Shown: positions 53,175 through 62,735 of the stretch, piece by piece
How positions within the stretch are numbered: the stretch's first letter is position 1
Layout of the letters: the number at the start of each line of letters is the position of its first letter
NCBI GenBank assembly: GCA_900540175.1
Contig: UQFG01000002.1
Location: 89,092-153,091 of the forward strand
Direction of reading: 5' to 3'
DNA length: 64,000 bases
DNA from: an uncultured Mollicutes bacterium
GTDB taxonomy: Bacteria > Bacillota_I > Bacilli_A > Acholeplasmatales > Anaeroplasmataceae
Translations under genes and position numbers: made by a program
Notes under the pieces: generated by a model
Databases searched by the model: none
What the model saw: only the letters and a program-made list of their open reading frames with translations
Told to the model about the DNA's origin: nothing

Positions 53175-54713
53175 TTATGCCGTGGGAAGGAAAAAGTAAA
53201 GCAAGAAAAAGATACATACAAGGATAAAAGCAACCGATAAATCCCATTTCGGGGCGGCTTGTCTTTTCTTGCACCAAAATAAAATCCATTCGATGAAATA
53301 TTGAATCAAATCAATCAATAAATAAGCCAATAATCCGATTCCGATGCCTTCTGTAATCGAGTAGGTCAGCGGCATCATGATCAAAATCAAAAAAGAAGGA
53401 ATGGCATTTTTGACTTGTTTGAAATCAATGTCGGTGACATTGGAAATCATTAAAACACCGACGTAAATCAGTGCGCTTGAAGCCGCACTGGCGGGAATAA
53501 AGGCAAAAAGCGGTAAAACGAAGATGGATACAATAAACAGCAAACTGACTGTAAGGGCTGTCAATCCTGTTTTTCCGCCGGCGGCAATTCCCACGCCGGA
53601 TTCGACAAAGGTCGTCATCGGCGATGTTCCAAGACAAGAAGCGGCCATATTGGCCGTTGAATCGGAGACCATGATTTTAGAATAACGGATCGGTTTTCCG
53701 TCTTCATCCAATAAACCGGCATTGGTGGCACAACCTAAAACCGTTCCCATTGAATCGAACATTTGGATCATACAAAACGATAAAACGGTGACGCCTACGG
53801 TCATATAAAAAGAAGCATCGGCTTTTTCAAAGGCGTCAAAGCCTTCGGTAAATGCGGCTAAAAACAACCCGCCTTGTTCCGGTTTGAAAGAAAAGAAGTT
53901 CTGGAAATTGGTCCAAAATCGCCAAGTGATTCCGTCGCTTTTACCTAATAGGATATCAAAATCGGCCACTTGAAGCGGAATAGCCAGCACCGTCGCCGCC
54001 AAAACGCCTAAAATGACGGCACCTTTGACTTGATAATGAGAAAGAATACCGATGGCGAAAAGACCGAACAGACAAACAAAGGCTTGCAACGCCGGACCGC
54101 CGTTTTGATAATTGGAAGGATCGGAAAAATCGACCAGCCCTACTAGGGTGAAAGCATTGTCGGTAATCAAACCGGATTTTTGCAATCCGATAAACGCAAT
54201 GAATAACCCGATTCCGACCGGAATGGCCGTTCGGATGGCTTTGGGCATTCCGTCAAAAACTTTTTCCCGTAAACTGATCCATGTGCCGTTTGCGTTTTTT
54301 CCGCCCGGGATTACGGAAAGCAAAAAGAATAAAACACCGGATAGAAAGACCAGCAATAAAGCCGTCGATAGCGGCATTGTTCCGCCGGCGGCTGCGCCCA
54401 TTCCGCCGCCGATTAAAGCGCCGAGAGCGGAATTGAGTCCCAAACTGGGAGCAATGGCCAGTGGTACTTTTGCCAGTAAAGCCATTAAAAGTGTTCCGAA
54501 TGCCGCACCGAACGCCGTAGCGATAAAAATAGAAGCCCAACGGGCATCGGCGGTTGAGGTTTCATATAAAATATTATTGGGATTGACGGTCAAAATATAG
54601 GACATGGCGAAAAAAGTCGCTATCCCTGCTAAAATTTCGCATTTGATGCTGGACTGATACTTGGTGATTTCAAAAAAAGAGTCCAGTCTTTTCTTTTTCT
54701 TGTTCTTGTTCAT
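53175..54713 (-). CDS. NCS2-family purine permease (AzgA/PbuG type)
   Basis: Proton-driven uptake of hypoxanthine, guanine or adenine. ATG 54713 lies six bases from GGAGG. 512 residues and about 12 spans, beginning FFEITKYQSSIKCEILAGIA, with the family segments PSLGLNSALGA, FDSMGTVLGCATNAGLLDED and TFVESGVGIAAGGKTGL typical of the AzgA branch. A purine riboswitch is not visible in the 128 bases upstream. Works with Hpt and Tdk in salvage. Confidence 0.92.
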   Translation of the reverse strand: MNKNKKKKRLDSFFEITKYQSSIKCEILAGIATFFAMSYILTVNPNNILYETSTADARWASIFIATAFGAAFGTLLMALLAKVPLAIAPSLGLNSALGALIGGGMGAAAGGTMPLSTALLLVFLSGVLFFLLSVIPGGKNANGTWISLREKVFDGMPKAIRTAIPVGIGLFIAFIGLQKSGLITDNAFTLVGLVDFSDPSNYQNGGPALQAFVCLFGLFAIGILSHYQVKGAVILGVLAATVLAIPLQVADFDILLGKSDGITWRFWTNFQNFFSFKPEQGGLFLAAFTEGFDAFEKADASFYMTVGVTVLSFCMIQMFDSMGTVLGCATNAGLLDEDGKPIRYSKIMVSDSTANMAASCLGTSPMTTFVESGVGIAAGGKTGLTALTVSLLFIVSIFVLPLFAFIPASAASSALIYVGVLMISNVTDIDFKQVKNAIPSFLILIMMPLTYSITEGIGIGLLAYLLIDLIQYFIEWILFWCKKRQAAPKWDLSVAFILVCIFFLLYFFLPTA

Positions 54714-54744
54714 AAACAACCTCCGTATCGTTTTTGCTGTTTTT

Positions 54745-54773
54745 ATTATACGCTATTTTAAGCCAAATGCCTA
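54745..54773 (-). promoter_or_regulatory. purine permease promoter
   Basis: Minus strand TAGGCA (54773-54768), 17 bases, TATAAT (54750-54745). Confidence 0.55.
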
Positions 54774-54796
54774 GAAGAAGACTGTAAACTTTTTAA

Positions 54797-54832
54797 TAAA
54801 AAAAAGATACCCTCTTAAATAAGGATATCTTA
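54797..54832 (-). terminator. terminator of the aminopeptidase gene
   Basis: Minus strand: AAGATATCC and GGGTATCTT pair around TTATTTAAGA and lead into a T tract. Confidence 0.65.
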
Positions 54833-54841
54833 AAAACGGAT

Positions 54842-56614
54842 TTATTCTAGTTTGGCGGTATATTTTTTGAGCCAGTTTTTTTCATCTTCCGTCAAGTAAG
54901 GCTTTAATGTATCGTAAACGGTTTGATGATAATCGTTTAACCAGTTTTTTTCATCTTCGGTCAACCGATCCATACAAATGGCATCCAAATCGATCGGGGC
55001 TAGTGTGATGGTTTGAAACCCTAGAAACTGACCGTACATATTCTTTTCTTTGGCGACACAAAGAAGTTCGTTTTCGATTCGTATACCGTATTCGTTTTCT
55101 AAATAGATGCCCGGTTCGTTGGTGGTAATCATTCCTTCTTCCAAAACGGCCGATTCCCGGGTTGTCTTTTTAAAGCGGAAACTGTTGGGGCCTTCATGGA
55201 CGGACAGTAAATGACCGACTCCGTGACCGGTGCCGCATTGATAATCGATTCTAAGTTTCCAAATCGGACCTCTGGCGAGGATATCCAATTGATCGCCCCG
55301 CATACCTTGTAGAAAAACAACTTCCGATAAGGCGATCACCGACTTTAAAACGGTTGTAAAATGTTGTTTCATCGCATCGGTTAAATGACCTAGCGCAATC
55401 GTTCTGGTAATGTCTGTCGTTCCTTCCAAATAATGTCCACCCGAATCGACCAATAAAAAGCCTTCCGGTTTTAAAGAGGCATCGGATGCATCGGTTGCGC
55501 TATAATGCATCATCGCCGCGTTTGCCTGATACGCACAAATCGTATCAAACGATAAATCGATGAACCCTTCTTGTTGTTTGCGTTGTTCTTCTAGCATTTT
55601 TGCGGCGGATCGCTCACTTAAGGGAATGGTGCCGATCTTGTTTTTGATCAAATACATCCATTTGGTAAAGGCCACGCCGTCTTTGATGTGAGCCTGTTTT
55701 GTGTGTTTGATTTCCGTTTTGTTTTTGATGGCTTTAAGTTTTAATGTCGGATTCGGCTTTAAAACTAGGTTGTTTTGGTCCTTAAGCTGATGATAGATGG
55801 TATAATTGATCGTTTGATCATCCATCAAAATGGTTTGATTGGTTAATTTGGAAAGAAAGGTATAAAACCCGGAATAAGGGTGGACGTTGATTTCGTTTTC
55901 CTTTAAATACAACTCGACGGTTTTATCGATTTTATCGGGATCGACAAACAGATGACAGTCGTCGTCGGTTAAAACGGTATAGGCAAGAAAAACCGGGGTA
56001 TGGACAATATCGTTGGCTCTTAAATTGTAAAGCCAAGCCTGATCTTCTAAAGAACTCAGAATATGTATGCTGCAATGGTTTTCTTTCATTGCGGTTTTGA
56101 CATCGGTCCGTTTTTCTTGATACGTCTTTCCGCTGAAAAAAACATCGTAGTAATATAGCATCGAAAAAGGAAGCGGCGGCCGATCGTTCCAAAGAGGATC
56201 GATGATATCGCCGGTATCGTTTAATTGTATATTCGGGACATTTTTGCATAAATTAAGTACGAAAGAAGCAGATAGAACGTGTCCGTCAAAGCCCAATCGG
56301 AACGGACCTTGAAATGCTTTTTTCAAGTATTCTTCGATTGAAGGGGTTGTGGTCAGTCCTTGTTTCATCAACCGAATCGGTCGGTCTTTGATTTGTTGTT
56401 CGGCTTGGATATGGTAGCGGCCGTCGACCCACAATAAAGCATCTTTTTGTGTGATTAACAGCGTTCCTGCCGAACCGGTAAATCCGGTTAAAAACGCTCT
56501 TGTTTTAAAATGATCGCTGATATATTCGCTTTGATGCGGATCGGAAGTCGGAATAAGATAGGCATCTAAGTTTTTTGTTTTTAACAGTTGTTGACATTGT
56601 TCAATGATATCCAT
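54842..56614 (-). CDS. Xaa-Pro aminopeptidase (M24, aminopeptidase P family, long form)
   Basis: Removes N-terminal residues preceding proline; cytoplasmic dimer with two metal ions. 590 residues from ATG 56614 (MDIIEQCQQLLKTKNLDAYL); a GTG three codons earlier is possible. Two creatinase N-domains (about 1-300) are followed by the pita-bread domain with metal ligands in VDSGGHYLEGTTDITRT (two Asp), GTGHGVGHLLSVHEGP (His), TTNEPGIYLENEYGIRIENE (two Glu). The end repeats LTEDEKNWL twice, characteristic of this long three-domain form. Confidence 0.92.
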   Translation of the reverse strand: MDIIEQCQQLLKTKNLDAYLIPTSDPHQSEYISDHFKTRAFLTGFTGSAGTLLITQKDALLWVDGRYHIQAEQQIKDRPIRLMKQGLTTTPSIEEYLKKAFQGPFRLGFDGHVLSASFVLNLCKNVPNIQLNDTGDIIDPLWNDRPPLPFSMLYYYDVFFSGKTYQEKRTDVKTAMKENHCSIHILSSLEDQAWLYNLRANDIVHTPVFLAYTVLTDDDCHLFVDPDKIDKTVELYLKENEINVHPYSGFYTFLSKLTNQTILMDDQTINYTIYHQLKDQNNLVLKPNPTLKLKAIKNKTEIKHTKQAHIKDGVAFTKWMYLIKNKIGTIPLSERSAAKMLEEQRKQQEGFIDLSFDTICAYQANAAMMHYSATDASDASLKPEGFLLVDSGGHYLEGTTDITRTIALGHLTDAMKQHFTTVLKSVIALSEVVFLQGMRGDQLDILARGPIWKLRIDYQCGTGHGVGHLLSVHEGPNSFRFKKTTRESAVLEEGMITTNEPGIYLENEYGIRIENELLCVAKEKNMYGQFLGFQTITLAPIDLDAICMDRLTEDEKNWLNDYHQTVYDTLKPYLTEDEKNWLKKYTAKLE

Positions 56615-56667
56615 TTTTTTCACCCGTATTCATTATAGCGCTTTTTCGGTGGGATGAAAAGAAAATC

Positions 56668-56696
56668 TTTAACTTCGGATTCGAATCGTGTATAAT
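56668..56696 (+). promoter_or_regulatory. cvpA-family gene promoter
   Basis: TTTAAC (56668-56673), 17 bases, TATAAT (56691-56696). Confidence 0.65.
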
Positions 56697-56724
56697 GAAT
56701 AATAGATTATGAAGGAGGTTATTT

Positions 56725-57441
56725 ATGGATTTAAAATTTTGCGGAATATTGGATATTCTAATCGTTTTTTTTCTGCTGATCGCCTGCATTATCGGTTATA
56801 AAAAAGGATTTTTAAAAAAAGCCATCGGGCTTGTCAGTTTTTTGGTTGCTTTAATTGTGGCGTTTGTTTTCTGCAGTCAACTGGCCGGTCTTTTGAAACA
56901 ATACGATGTCATTTATCCGTCTATTTACGAATCGGTTTTTGAAAATGTGTCGTCTTCTCAGGCTTTTATGAATCCGGATGCGACGGTTGCCGATGTCTTA
57001 AAGGGAATGGATGTGCCGGGGTTTATTGCCGATTTACTGGCTAAAGCGATCGGAGAAAATATCGGTGTTGCGCAAATGGCCGAAAGCATTTCGACCTATA
57101 TTACCGATATGGCCATGAATGCGATTTGTTTTTTGATTTTATTGGTCGGCGTCTTTATCGTTGCTTTTATTTTGAAGATCATTGCCAATGTATTAAGAGG
57201 AAATTTCATCATTCGTTTTGTGGACGGTTTGCTGGGAATAGCTCTTTACGCTTGTATCTTTTTAGTGGTTGTTTATTTGGTTTTCATGATCTTGCGCTAT
57301 TCGATGGATGCTTCTTGGTTTGCAGGAGCCAAATCGTTTTTAACGGTAGATATGAAATTAGATGAACCGGATGTATTCAGACTTTCCAAATACATCTACG
57401 AACACAACGTGTTGTATAATATTTTTCATATTCTTTTTTAA
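56725..57441 (+). CDS. CvpA-family membrane protein
   Basis: 238 residues with four hydrophobic spans. The first part (ILDILIVFFLLIACIIGYKK then GFLKKAIGLVSFLVA) has the G-x-x-K/R-G-F pattern of CvpA (colicin V production) proteins; later spans are about 128-160 and 170-195. Members are needed for colicin V production in E. coli and for envelope stress resistance elsewhere; molecular role unclear. Behind AAGGAGG. Confidence 0.82.
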   Translation: MDLKFCGILDILIVFFLLIACIIGYKKGFLKKAIGLVSFLVALIVAFVFCSQLAGLLKQYDVIYPSIYESVFENVSSSQAFMNPDATVADVLKGMDVPGFIADLLAKAIGENIGVAQMAESISTYITDMAMNAICFLILLVGVFIVAFILKIIANVLRGNFIIRFVDGLLGIALYACIFLVVVYLVFMILRYSMDASWFAGAKSFLTVDMKLDEPDVFRLSKYIYEHNVLYNIFHILF

Positions 57442-57453
57442 ATGAAGGAAAGA

Positions 57454-57486
57454 AAACCGGACGGAACCATGTCCGGTTTGTATTTG
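57454..57486 (+). terminator. terminator after the cvpA-family gene
   Basis: AAACCGGAC pairs with GTCCGGTTT around GGAACCAT; only a broken T tract follows. Confidence 0.7.
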
Positions 57487-57511
57487 TATTTGAACAAAGC
57501 TATGGTATAAT
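57484..57511 (+). promoter_or_regulatory. promoter of the tkt operon
   Basis: TTGTAT (57484-57489), 16 bases, TATAAT (57506-57511). Confidence 0.6.
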
Positions 57512-57557
57512 GATACTGTAAGAAATTTAAGGATTAGAAAGGTAAAAGGTGGTTATT

Positions 57558-58238
57558 TTGAGAATTAATCCAAAATTATTTGATGTTGCAGCCGAAGCGA
57601 CACCGTTAGATGTTCAAGAATTTGATTCAAGAAAAATCGAACTATACAATATGAACGAGTTTGAAGGCGTCAAAGAAGAATTTATCAATAAAGGGAAATT
57701 CGCTGTTTGGTCTTCGGTCGACGGTACGAATTATCGTGTATTTATCGAAGAAGGTTACTATCAGGAACTGAAGCAATTATATACGGCGCCGGTCAATAAA
57801 ATATGGGTGGATTTTTGGGATACTTGTGAGAATATTTCCAGAAAAACATCGTTTCGGGTAATTTTACCGACAACGATCATCGGAATCGGCGGTTGCATTG
57901 CCACTTCCTTTATTCCTGATCGGAACATATCCATGTATATTATGATCGCGATTGTGGTTTTGGTTTTCGGTGTGATGTTGTTTTTTAACCGTTTGACGAA
58001 GAAAAAGATTTATGAAGCCAATGTACAAAGCGTCGATCATATCAAAAAAGAAATCGGATCCAAACAATTTGATGTGTTGTTAGACCGTCAAAAAGAATAT
58101 ATGGATTCTTATTATGATGCTTTATATCCCGAAGATACGGAAGAAGAAAACCAAGAAGAACAACAAACACCTTCGTTAGAAGAAGGAACCATCGAAAGCG
58201 AACATTCTTCTGACTTAGAAGATAAGAAGGAGGAATAA
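57558..58238 (+). CDS. two-span membrane protein of unknown function, coupled to tkt
   Basis: TTG 57558 lies five bases after AAAGGTGG and gives MRINPKLFDVAAEATPLDVQ; a GTG at 57549 overlaps the ribosome site. About 226 residues: soluble N-terminal 95, two spans (VILPTTIIGIGGCIATSFI, MYIMIAIVVLVFGVMLFF), then a charged helix and a Glu-rich tail (EDTEEENQEEQQTP). No family recognised. The stop lies 2 bases before the transketolase ATG. Confidence 0.72.
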   Translation: MRINPKLFDVAAEATPLDVQEFDSRKIELYNMNEFEGVKEEFINKGKFAVWSSVDGTNYRVFIEEGYYQELKQLYTAPVNKIWVDFWDTCENISRKTSFRVILPTTIIGIGGCIATSFIPDRNISMYIMIAIVVLVFGVMLFFNRLTKKKIYEANVQSVDHIKKEIGSKQFDVLLDRQKEYMDSYYDALYPEDTEEENQEEQQTPSLEEGTIESEHSSDLEDKKEE

Positions 58239-58240
58239 GG

Positions 58241-60214
58241 ATGAGTCATACCATCGATCGGGATTGTATCAATACACTACGGGTATTGGGATCGGAGATC
58301 ATTACGAATGCCAAAAGCGGTCATCCCGGCATTGTTTTGGGAGCCGCTCCGATTGTACATACGTTGTTTACCAGACATATTCATTTGGATTCAAACGATG
58401 AAAAATGGTTAAACCGCGATCGTTTTATTCTTTCGGCCGGACACGGGTCGGTATTGCTTTATATGATGCTTCATTTTGCGGGTTATCCGATTACAATGGA
58501 AGACTTGAAACAATTTCGTCAAAAAGGCAGTTTGACGCCGGGACATCCGGAATACGGTCATACACCCGGTGTTGAAATGACGACCGGTCCTTTGGGTCAG
58601 GGAATGGCGACCGCCGTTGGATTTGCGATTGCGGAAAGTCATTTGGCGGCTAAATTCAATCAACCGAATTTTGCGATCGTCGATCATTATACATACGTAT
58701 TGTGCGGTGACGGCGATTTGCAGGAAGGCGTTACAATGGAGGCGATGTCGCTCGCCGGACGCCTTAATTTGAATAAACTGATCGTACTTTTCGATTCAAA
58801 CGATATCCAATTGGATGGGGATGTGTCGCTGGCAAGCGGCGATCGAATCGAACAAAAAGTAAAAGCCATGAATTGGAACTATTTGAAAGTGGAAGACGGC
58901 AATGATGTCGAAGCGATCGATGAAGCCATTAAAACGGCCAAATCGCATTCCGACGGACCGACTTTGATCGAGATTAAAACTTTGATTGGTTACGGGGCCC
59001 CTTCTTGCGGGGAATCGACGGTCCATGGAAAACCGTTGTCTATAGAAGATTTGGAAGTGCTGAGGAAAAATCTAGACTATAAACAACCGCCGTTTACGGT
59101 TGCGGCAAATGTTTCGGAATTTTATCAAAAAAGTATTGCCGATCGGGGTAGTTCGGCTAATTCTTCTTGGAACTATTTGTTATCGACGTATGCTAAAAAA
59201 TATCCGCAGGAATATGATTTATTCAATCATTATATGTTCGATGATTTTCACATTGACGATTATGAAGGACTTCCCTCTTATGAAGTCGGAAGCAGTGTGT
59301 CCACCCGGGTTGTCATGGGCAAAGTAATGGACTGGGCTTCTTTGAAGTTGCCGACTTTGATGGGTGGATCGGCCGATCTTACCCCATCGACGATGATCAA
59401 GGGGGCCGATGGTATTTTCAGTTCGGTTAATCGACTGGGCAGAAATATCAAATTCGGTGTCCGTGAACATGCGATGGCAGCCATTACCAACGGGATCACC
59501 TTACACGGTTGTTTGCATGGCTTCAGCTCGGGATTCTTCGTTTTTTCCGATTATGAAAAGCCGGCGATCAGACTGGCGGCCATTATGCAAATTCCATCGT
59601 TATTTTTGTTTTCCCATGATTCGGTCTGTGTTGGCGAAGACGGTCCGACACATCAACCGGTCGAACAGTTGGCTATGTATCGGGCAATGCCCAATCTTCA
59701 TTTATTTCGTCCGGCAGATGCCGTGGAGATGACATCGGCCATGCTTCTTGCGATTGAAAATCGAAAAAACCCGACGATTGTCGTTTCTTCTAGACAAAAT
59801 TTACCGGTTCTATCCTGTACTGATTTTAACGGAGTGGCCCATGGCGCCTACATTGCGTTTGAACCGAAAGGAACGCCTGCTTCTTTGTTGATCACGTGTG
59901 GTAGCGAATTGGAATTGTGTCTTCGTGTGGCAAAACGGTTTGAAGCGGAAAATGTGTTTGTTCGTGTCGTTTCCATGCCGTCTATGGACCTGTTCAAACG
60001 CCAATCGATTGACTATCAAAATCATGTTTTACCGCCTAGAATCCAAAAAAGAATGGCTGTGGAAATGGGTGTCAGTCAGCCTTGGTATCAGTATGCGTCT
60101 GTCGTTTTCGGCATTGATGTATTCGGTCAATCCATGGCATTAAAAGATATTCCGACACAATACGGATTTACAGAAGAAAATCTTTATCGGGAATTTAAAG
60201 AAAAAGTTTTATAA
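58241..60214 (+). CDS. tkt: transketolase
   Basis: Thiamine-diphosphate enzyme moving two-carbon units between sugar phosphates in the pentose phosphate pathway. 657 residues: AKSGHPGIVLGAAPI, the ThDP/metal motif CGDGDLQEGVTMEAMSLAGR, DSNDIQLDG, the pyrimidine-domain GVREHAMAAITNGI and HDSVCVGEDGPTHQPVEQLA. AAGGAGG lies before the ATG. It forms a two-gene unit with the preceding membrane protein. Confidence 0.96.
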   Translation: MSHTIDRDCINTLRVLGSEIITNAKSGHPGIVLGAAPIVHTLFTRHIHLDSNDEKWLNRDRFILSAGHGSVLLYMMLHFAGYPITMEDLKQFRQKGSLTPGHPEYGHTPGVEMTTGPLGQGMATAVGFAIAESHLAAKFNQPNFAIVDHYTYVLCGDGDLQEGVTMEAMSLAGRLNLNKLIVLFDSNDIQLDGDVSLASGDRIEQKVKAMNWNYLKVEDGNDVEAIDEAIKTAKSHSDGPTLIEIKTLIGYGAPSCGESTVHGKPLSIEDLEVLRKNLDYKQPPFTVAANVSEFYQKSIADRGSSANSSWNYLLSTYAKKYPQEYDLFNHYMFDDFHIDDYEGLPSYEVGSSVSTRVVMGKVMDWASLKLPTLMGGSADLTPSTMIKGADGIFSSVNRLGRNIKFGVREHAMAAITNGITLHGCLHGFSSGFFVFSDYEKPAIRLAAIMQIPSLFLFSHDSVCVGEDGPTHQPVEQLAMYRAMPNLHLFRPADAVEMTSAMLLAIENRKNPTIVVSSRQNLPVLSCTDFNGVAHGAYIAFEPKGTPASLLITCGSELELCLRVAKRFEAENVFVRVVSMPSMDLFKRQSIDYQNHVLPPRIQKRMAVEMGVSQPWYQYASVVFGIDVFGQSMALKDIPTQYGFTEENLYREFKEKVL

Positions 60215-60356
60215 TTTTATTTCAAATGTTCCACCGATTATGTTCGTTTAAACGATATACTCTTTTTGTCGAAAGCCTTATCGGATAAAGTTTAATAAAT
60301 CAAGACCGAATAGGGTATAGTAATAATAAGTTCAACAAAAAGGGGGAACAGAAGTG

Positions 60357-60680
60357 ATGAATGAAAAAGATTGTCGGGCAGCAAAGTATTTGCCGTTTGA
60401 TTCTTTAAAAGGTTGGAAAGAAGAATTACGTCAAAAAGAACTGGATATGGAAAAACAACCGTTTCCGATTTTAAGCGATGAACAAAAAGATCAAATGGAT
60501 GTGACGCTGTTCGAATGTTACAGCCAGAACAAAGCGATTTTGATTTCTTATTACGAAAACGGTACGTTTGTATCTTACAGCGGTGTGATTGAAAATATTG
60601 ATGTTTTAAACGGCCAAATCATTCTGTTGCCTAAAAAGAAATTTTTTATGGATCGGATTGCCGCTGTTTCCGTTAAATAG
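60357..60680 (+). CDS. YolD-like protein
   Basis: 107 residues (GTG at 60354 is an alternative start) with the YolD-like layout: RAAKYLPFDSLKGWKEELRQ, LSDEQKDQMDVTLF, then ISYYENGTFVSYSGVIENID ending in a short beta strand IAAVSVK. YolD-like proteins often accompany Y-family DNA polymerases; none is adjacent here. The 60215-60356 gap holds a TATAGT-like -10 box at 60316-60321. Confidence 0.7.
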   Translation: MNEKDCRAAKYLPFDSLKGWKEELRQKELDMEKQPFPILSDEQKDQMDVTLFECYSQNKAILISYYENGTFVSYSGVIENIDVLNGQIILLPKKKFFMDRIAAVSVK

Positions 60681-60710
60681 AAACTGAAACCTTCAGTTTC
60701 TATTTTTCTT
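60677..60710 (+). terminator. terminator of the YolD-like gene
   Basis: ATAGAAACTGAA pairs with TTCAGTTTCTAT around ACC, followed by TTTTCTTTT. Confidence 0.85.
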
Positions 60711-60845
60711 TTGTTGTGGTATAATAAAACCATTAACAAAACAAGTTTTGGAAAACGGTTTGAATGGATTTTTCTTGTTTGACCGTAGAAAAAGTGATAA
60801 GATAAAAAAAGAATCAATCAGGAGGGAAAGAAAGGAGGAGAAAAT

Positions 60846-62735
60846 ATGTATGATGTCATTGTTGTAGGCGGTGGTCATGCAGGTTGTGAAGCCGCTCTTG
60901 CCGCAGCGAAAATGGGCGGTAAAACACTCCTTTTAACCGGAAATTTGAAAATGGTTGCCTCTATGCCCTGCAATCCTTCCATCGGCGGCCCGGCAAAAGG
61001 CGTTGTGGTTCGTGAAATCGATGCGTTGGGTGGCTATATGGGCAAAAACGCCGATTTGTGTCAAATTCAAACCAAGATGCTGAATCGGTCGAAAGGACCG
61101 GCGGTGCGGGCTTTGCGCTTTCAAATTGATAAATTGTTGTATTCAGAACAAATGCTTCGTCATTTGCAACAAACCCCGAATTTAACGTTGAAAGAAGCGA
61201 TTGTAGAAAAATTGGTAACGCAAGATCAAGCGGTTTGCGGTGTTGTTTTAAAAGACGGGACCGTTCTTGCATCAAAAACGATTATATTGACGACCGGAAC
61301 TTATTTGGACAGTCGGATTCTTCGGGGGCATCAGACGAAAAAAGAAGGTCCGGACGGTCAAATGACAACCGTTTCATTATCGCAAAATCTGAAGGAATTG
61401 GGATTTGAAATTCAGCGTTTGAAAACAGGGACACCGCCCCGTATCAAAGCCTCGACGATTGATTACAGCGAGGTCAAACAAGAACAAGGCGATGAGGAAG
61501 TTTGGCATTTCAGTTTTGATCCGGGGTATTCGGCTTTGCGAGCGGTCCGTGTTCCTTGTTATTTGACTTATACCAATCAAGCCATTCACGATTTGATCCG
61601 CGATCATTTGCAGGAATCCGCTATGTACGGCGGGATTGTCGAAGGCGTCGGACCGAGATACTGTCCTTCGATTGAAGATAAAATCGTTAAGTTTGCCGAT
61701 AAAGAACGCCATCAGATTTTTTATGAACCGGAATCGCTTGAGTTGGATCAAGAGTATATCCAAGGTTTTTCAACGTCCATGCCGATGGAGGTGCAAGAAC
61801 AAATGATTCGGTTATTGCCGGGATTAAAGCATTGCGAAATTATCAAATACGCTTATGCGATTGAGTATGATGCAATCGATCCGTTGGAGTTGAATCCAAA
61901 TTTGGAAACGAAAAAAATTGCCAATTTGTTTACGGCCGGACAAATTAACGGAACCAGTGGCTATGAAGAAGCCGCCGCTCAAGGGTTGATGGCGGGGATC
62001 AATGCGATGCTGAAAATAAGAGGGAAAGATCCGTTCGTTTTGAAAAGAGATGAAGCGTATATCGGTGTTATGATCGATGATTTGGTTACAAAAGGAACGA
62101 AAGAACCGTATCGTTTGTTGACATCAAGAGCGGAATACCGGTTGCTTTTAAGGCATGATAATGCGGATTTACGTTTGAGACCGTATGCTTTTTCTTTCGG
62201 TATGATTGATGCCAATCAACTTCAACTGCTCAACACCAAAAAACAAGCCATCGATTCTTTCTTGCAGTCGTTCAAACAGATTAAAGTCAAACCGAGTGAG
62301 ACCGTACAAAGTATATTAGCCAAGTATCATTCGGCTCCGATTCAAGAAGGAACTAGTTTCTATACGTTGTTAAAACGGCCGGAAGTGTCTTTTCGGTGTA
62401 TTTTGGAATTGTGCGAAGCGTGTCAAATCGTTCTTTCTTGTGCGTTTCCATCCATAGAAGAAGTTCTTGAGCAAGTCGAAATCCAAATCAAGTACGAAGG
62501 GTATATCGGCAAAACATTGGAGCAGTCTAAAAAAATGCGAAACTACGAAGCATGGGTGATTCCCAAAGAGATCTGCTATCGGGAAGTGGATAATATTGCG
62601 TTGGAGGCCAGAGAAAAACTTGAAAAAATTCGGCCGCAAACGATCGGTCAGGCTTCCAGAATCAGCGGTGTCAATCCGGCGGACATTTCGGTTTTAGTCG
62701 TTTATATTGAAAAGATGAAGAGGGAAAGCAAATGA
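60846..62735 (+). CDS. mnmG: tRNA uridine-5-carboxymethylaminomethyl modification enzyme MnmG
   Basis: With MnmE modifies U34 of certain tRNAs using FAD and tetrahydrofolate. 629 residues with the FAD motif VVGGGHAGCEAALAAAKMGG, ASMPCNPSIGGPAKG, KTGTPPRI, the second dinucleotide segment FTAGQINGTSGYEEAAAQG and a C-terminal MnmE-contact helix domain. The ATG follows GGAGGAG. A TATAAT at 60720-60725 about 120 bases upstream may drive mnmG-rsmG-DUF951. No mnmE is in this window. Confidence 0.96.
   Translation: MYDVIVVGGGHAGCEAALAAAKMGGKTLLLTGNLKMVASMPCNPSIGGPAKGVVVREIDALGGYMGKNADLCQIQTKMLNRSKGPAVRALRFQIDKLLYSEQMLRHLQQTPNLTLKEAIVEKLVTQDQAVCGVVLKDGTVLASKTIILTTGTYLDSRILRGHQTKKEGPDGQMTTVSLSQNLKELGFEIQRLKTGTPPRIKASTIDYSEVKQEQGDEEVWHFSFDPGYSALRAVRVPCYLTYTNQAIHDLIRDHLQESAMYGGIVEGVGPRYCPSIEDKIVKFADKERHQIFYEPESLELDQEYIQGFSTSMPMEVQEQMIRLLPGLKHCEIIKYAYAIEYDAIDPLELNPNLETKKIANLFTAGQINGTSGYEEAAAQGLMAGINAMLKIRGKDPFVLKRDEAYIGVMIDDLVTKGTKEPYRLLTSRAEYRLLLRHDNADLRLRPYAFSFGMIDANQLQLLNTKKQAIDSFLQSFKQIKVKPSETVQSILAKYHSAPIQEGTSFYTLLKRPEVSFRCILELCEACQIVLSCAFPSIEEVLEQVEIQIKYEGYIGKTLEQSKKMRNYEAWVIPKEICYREVDNIALEAREKLEKIRPQTIGQASRISGVNPADISVLVVYIEKMKRESK

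Noticed and set aside
54112-54600. 162-codon plus-strand ORF in the purine permease
   Set aside because: Antisense shadow of a strongly conserved transporter; Pro/Ala/Lys-rich composition.
54714-54841. Purine riboswitch upstream of the NCS2 permease
   Set aside because: I could not find the paired loops and conserved core of a purine aptamer; only a promoter and the upstream gene's terminator are visible.
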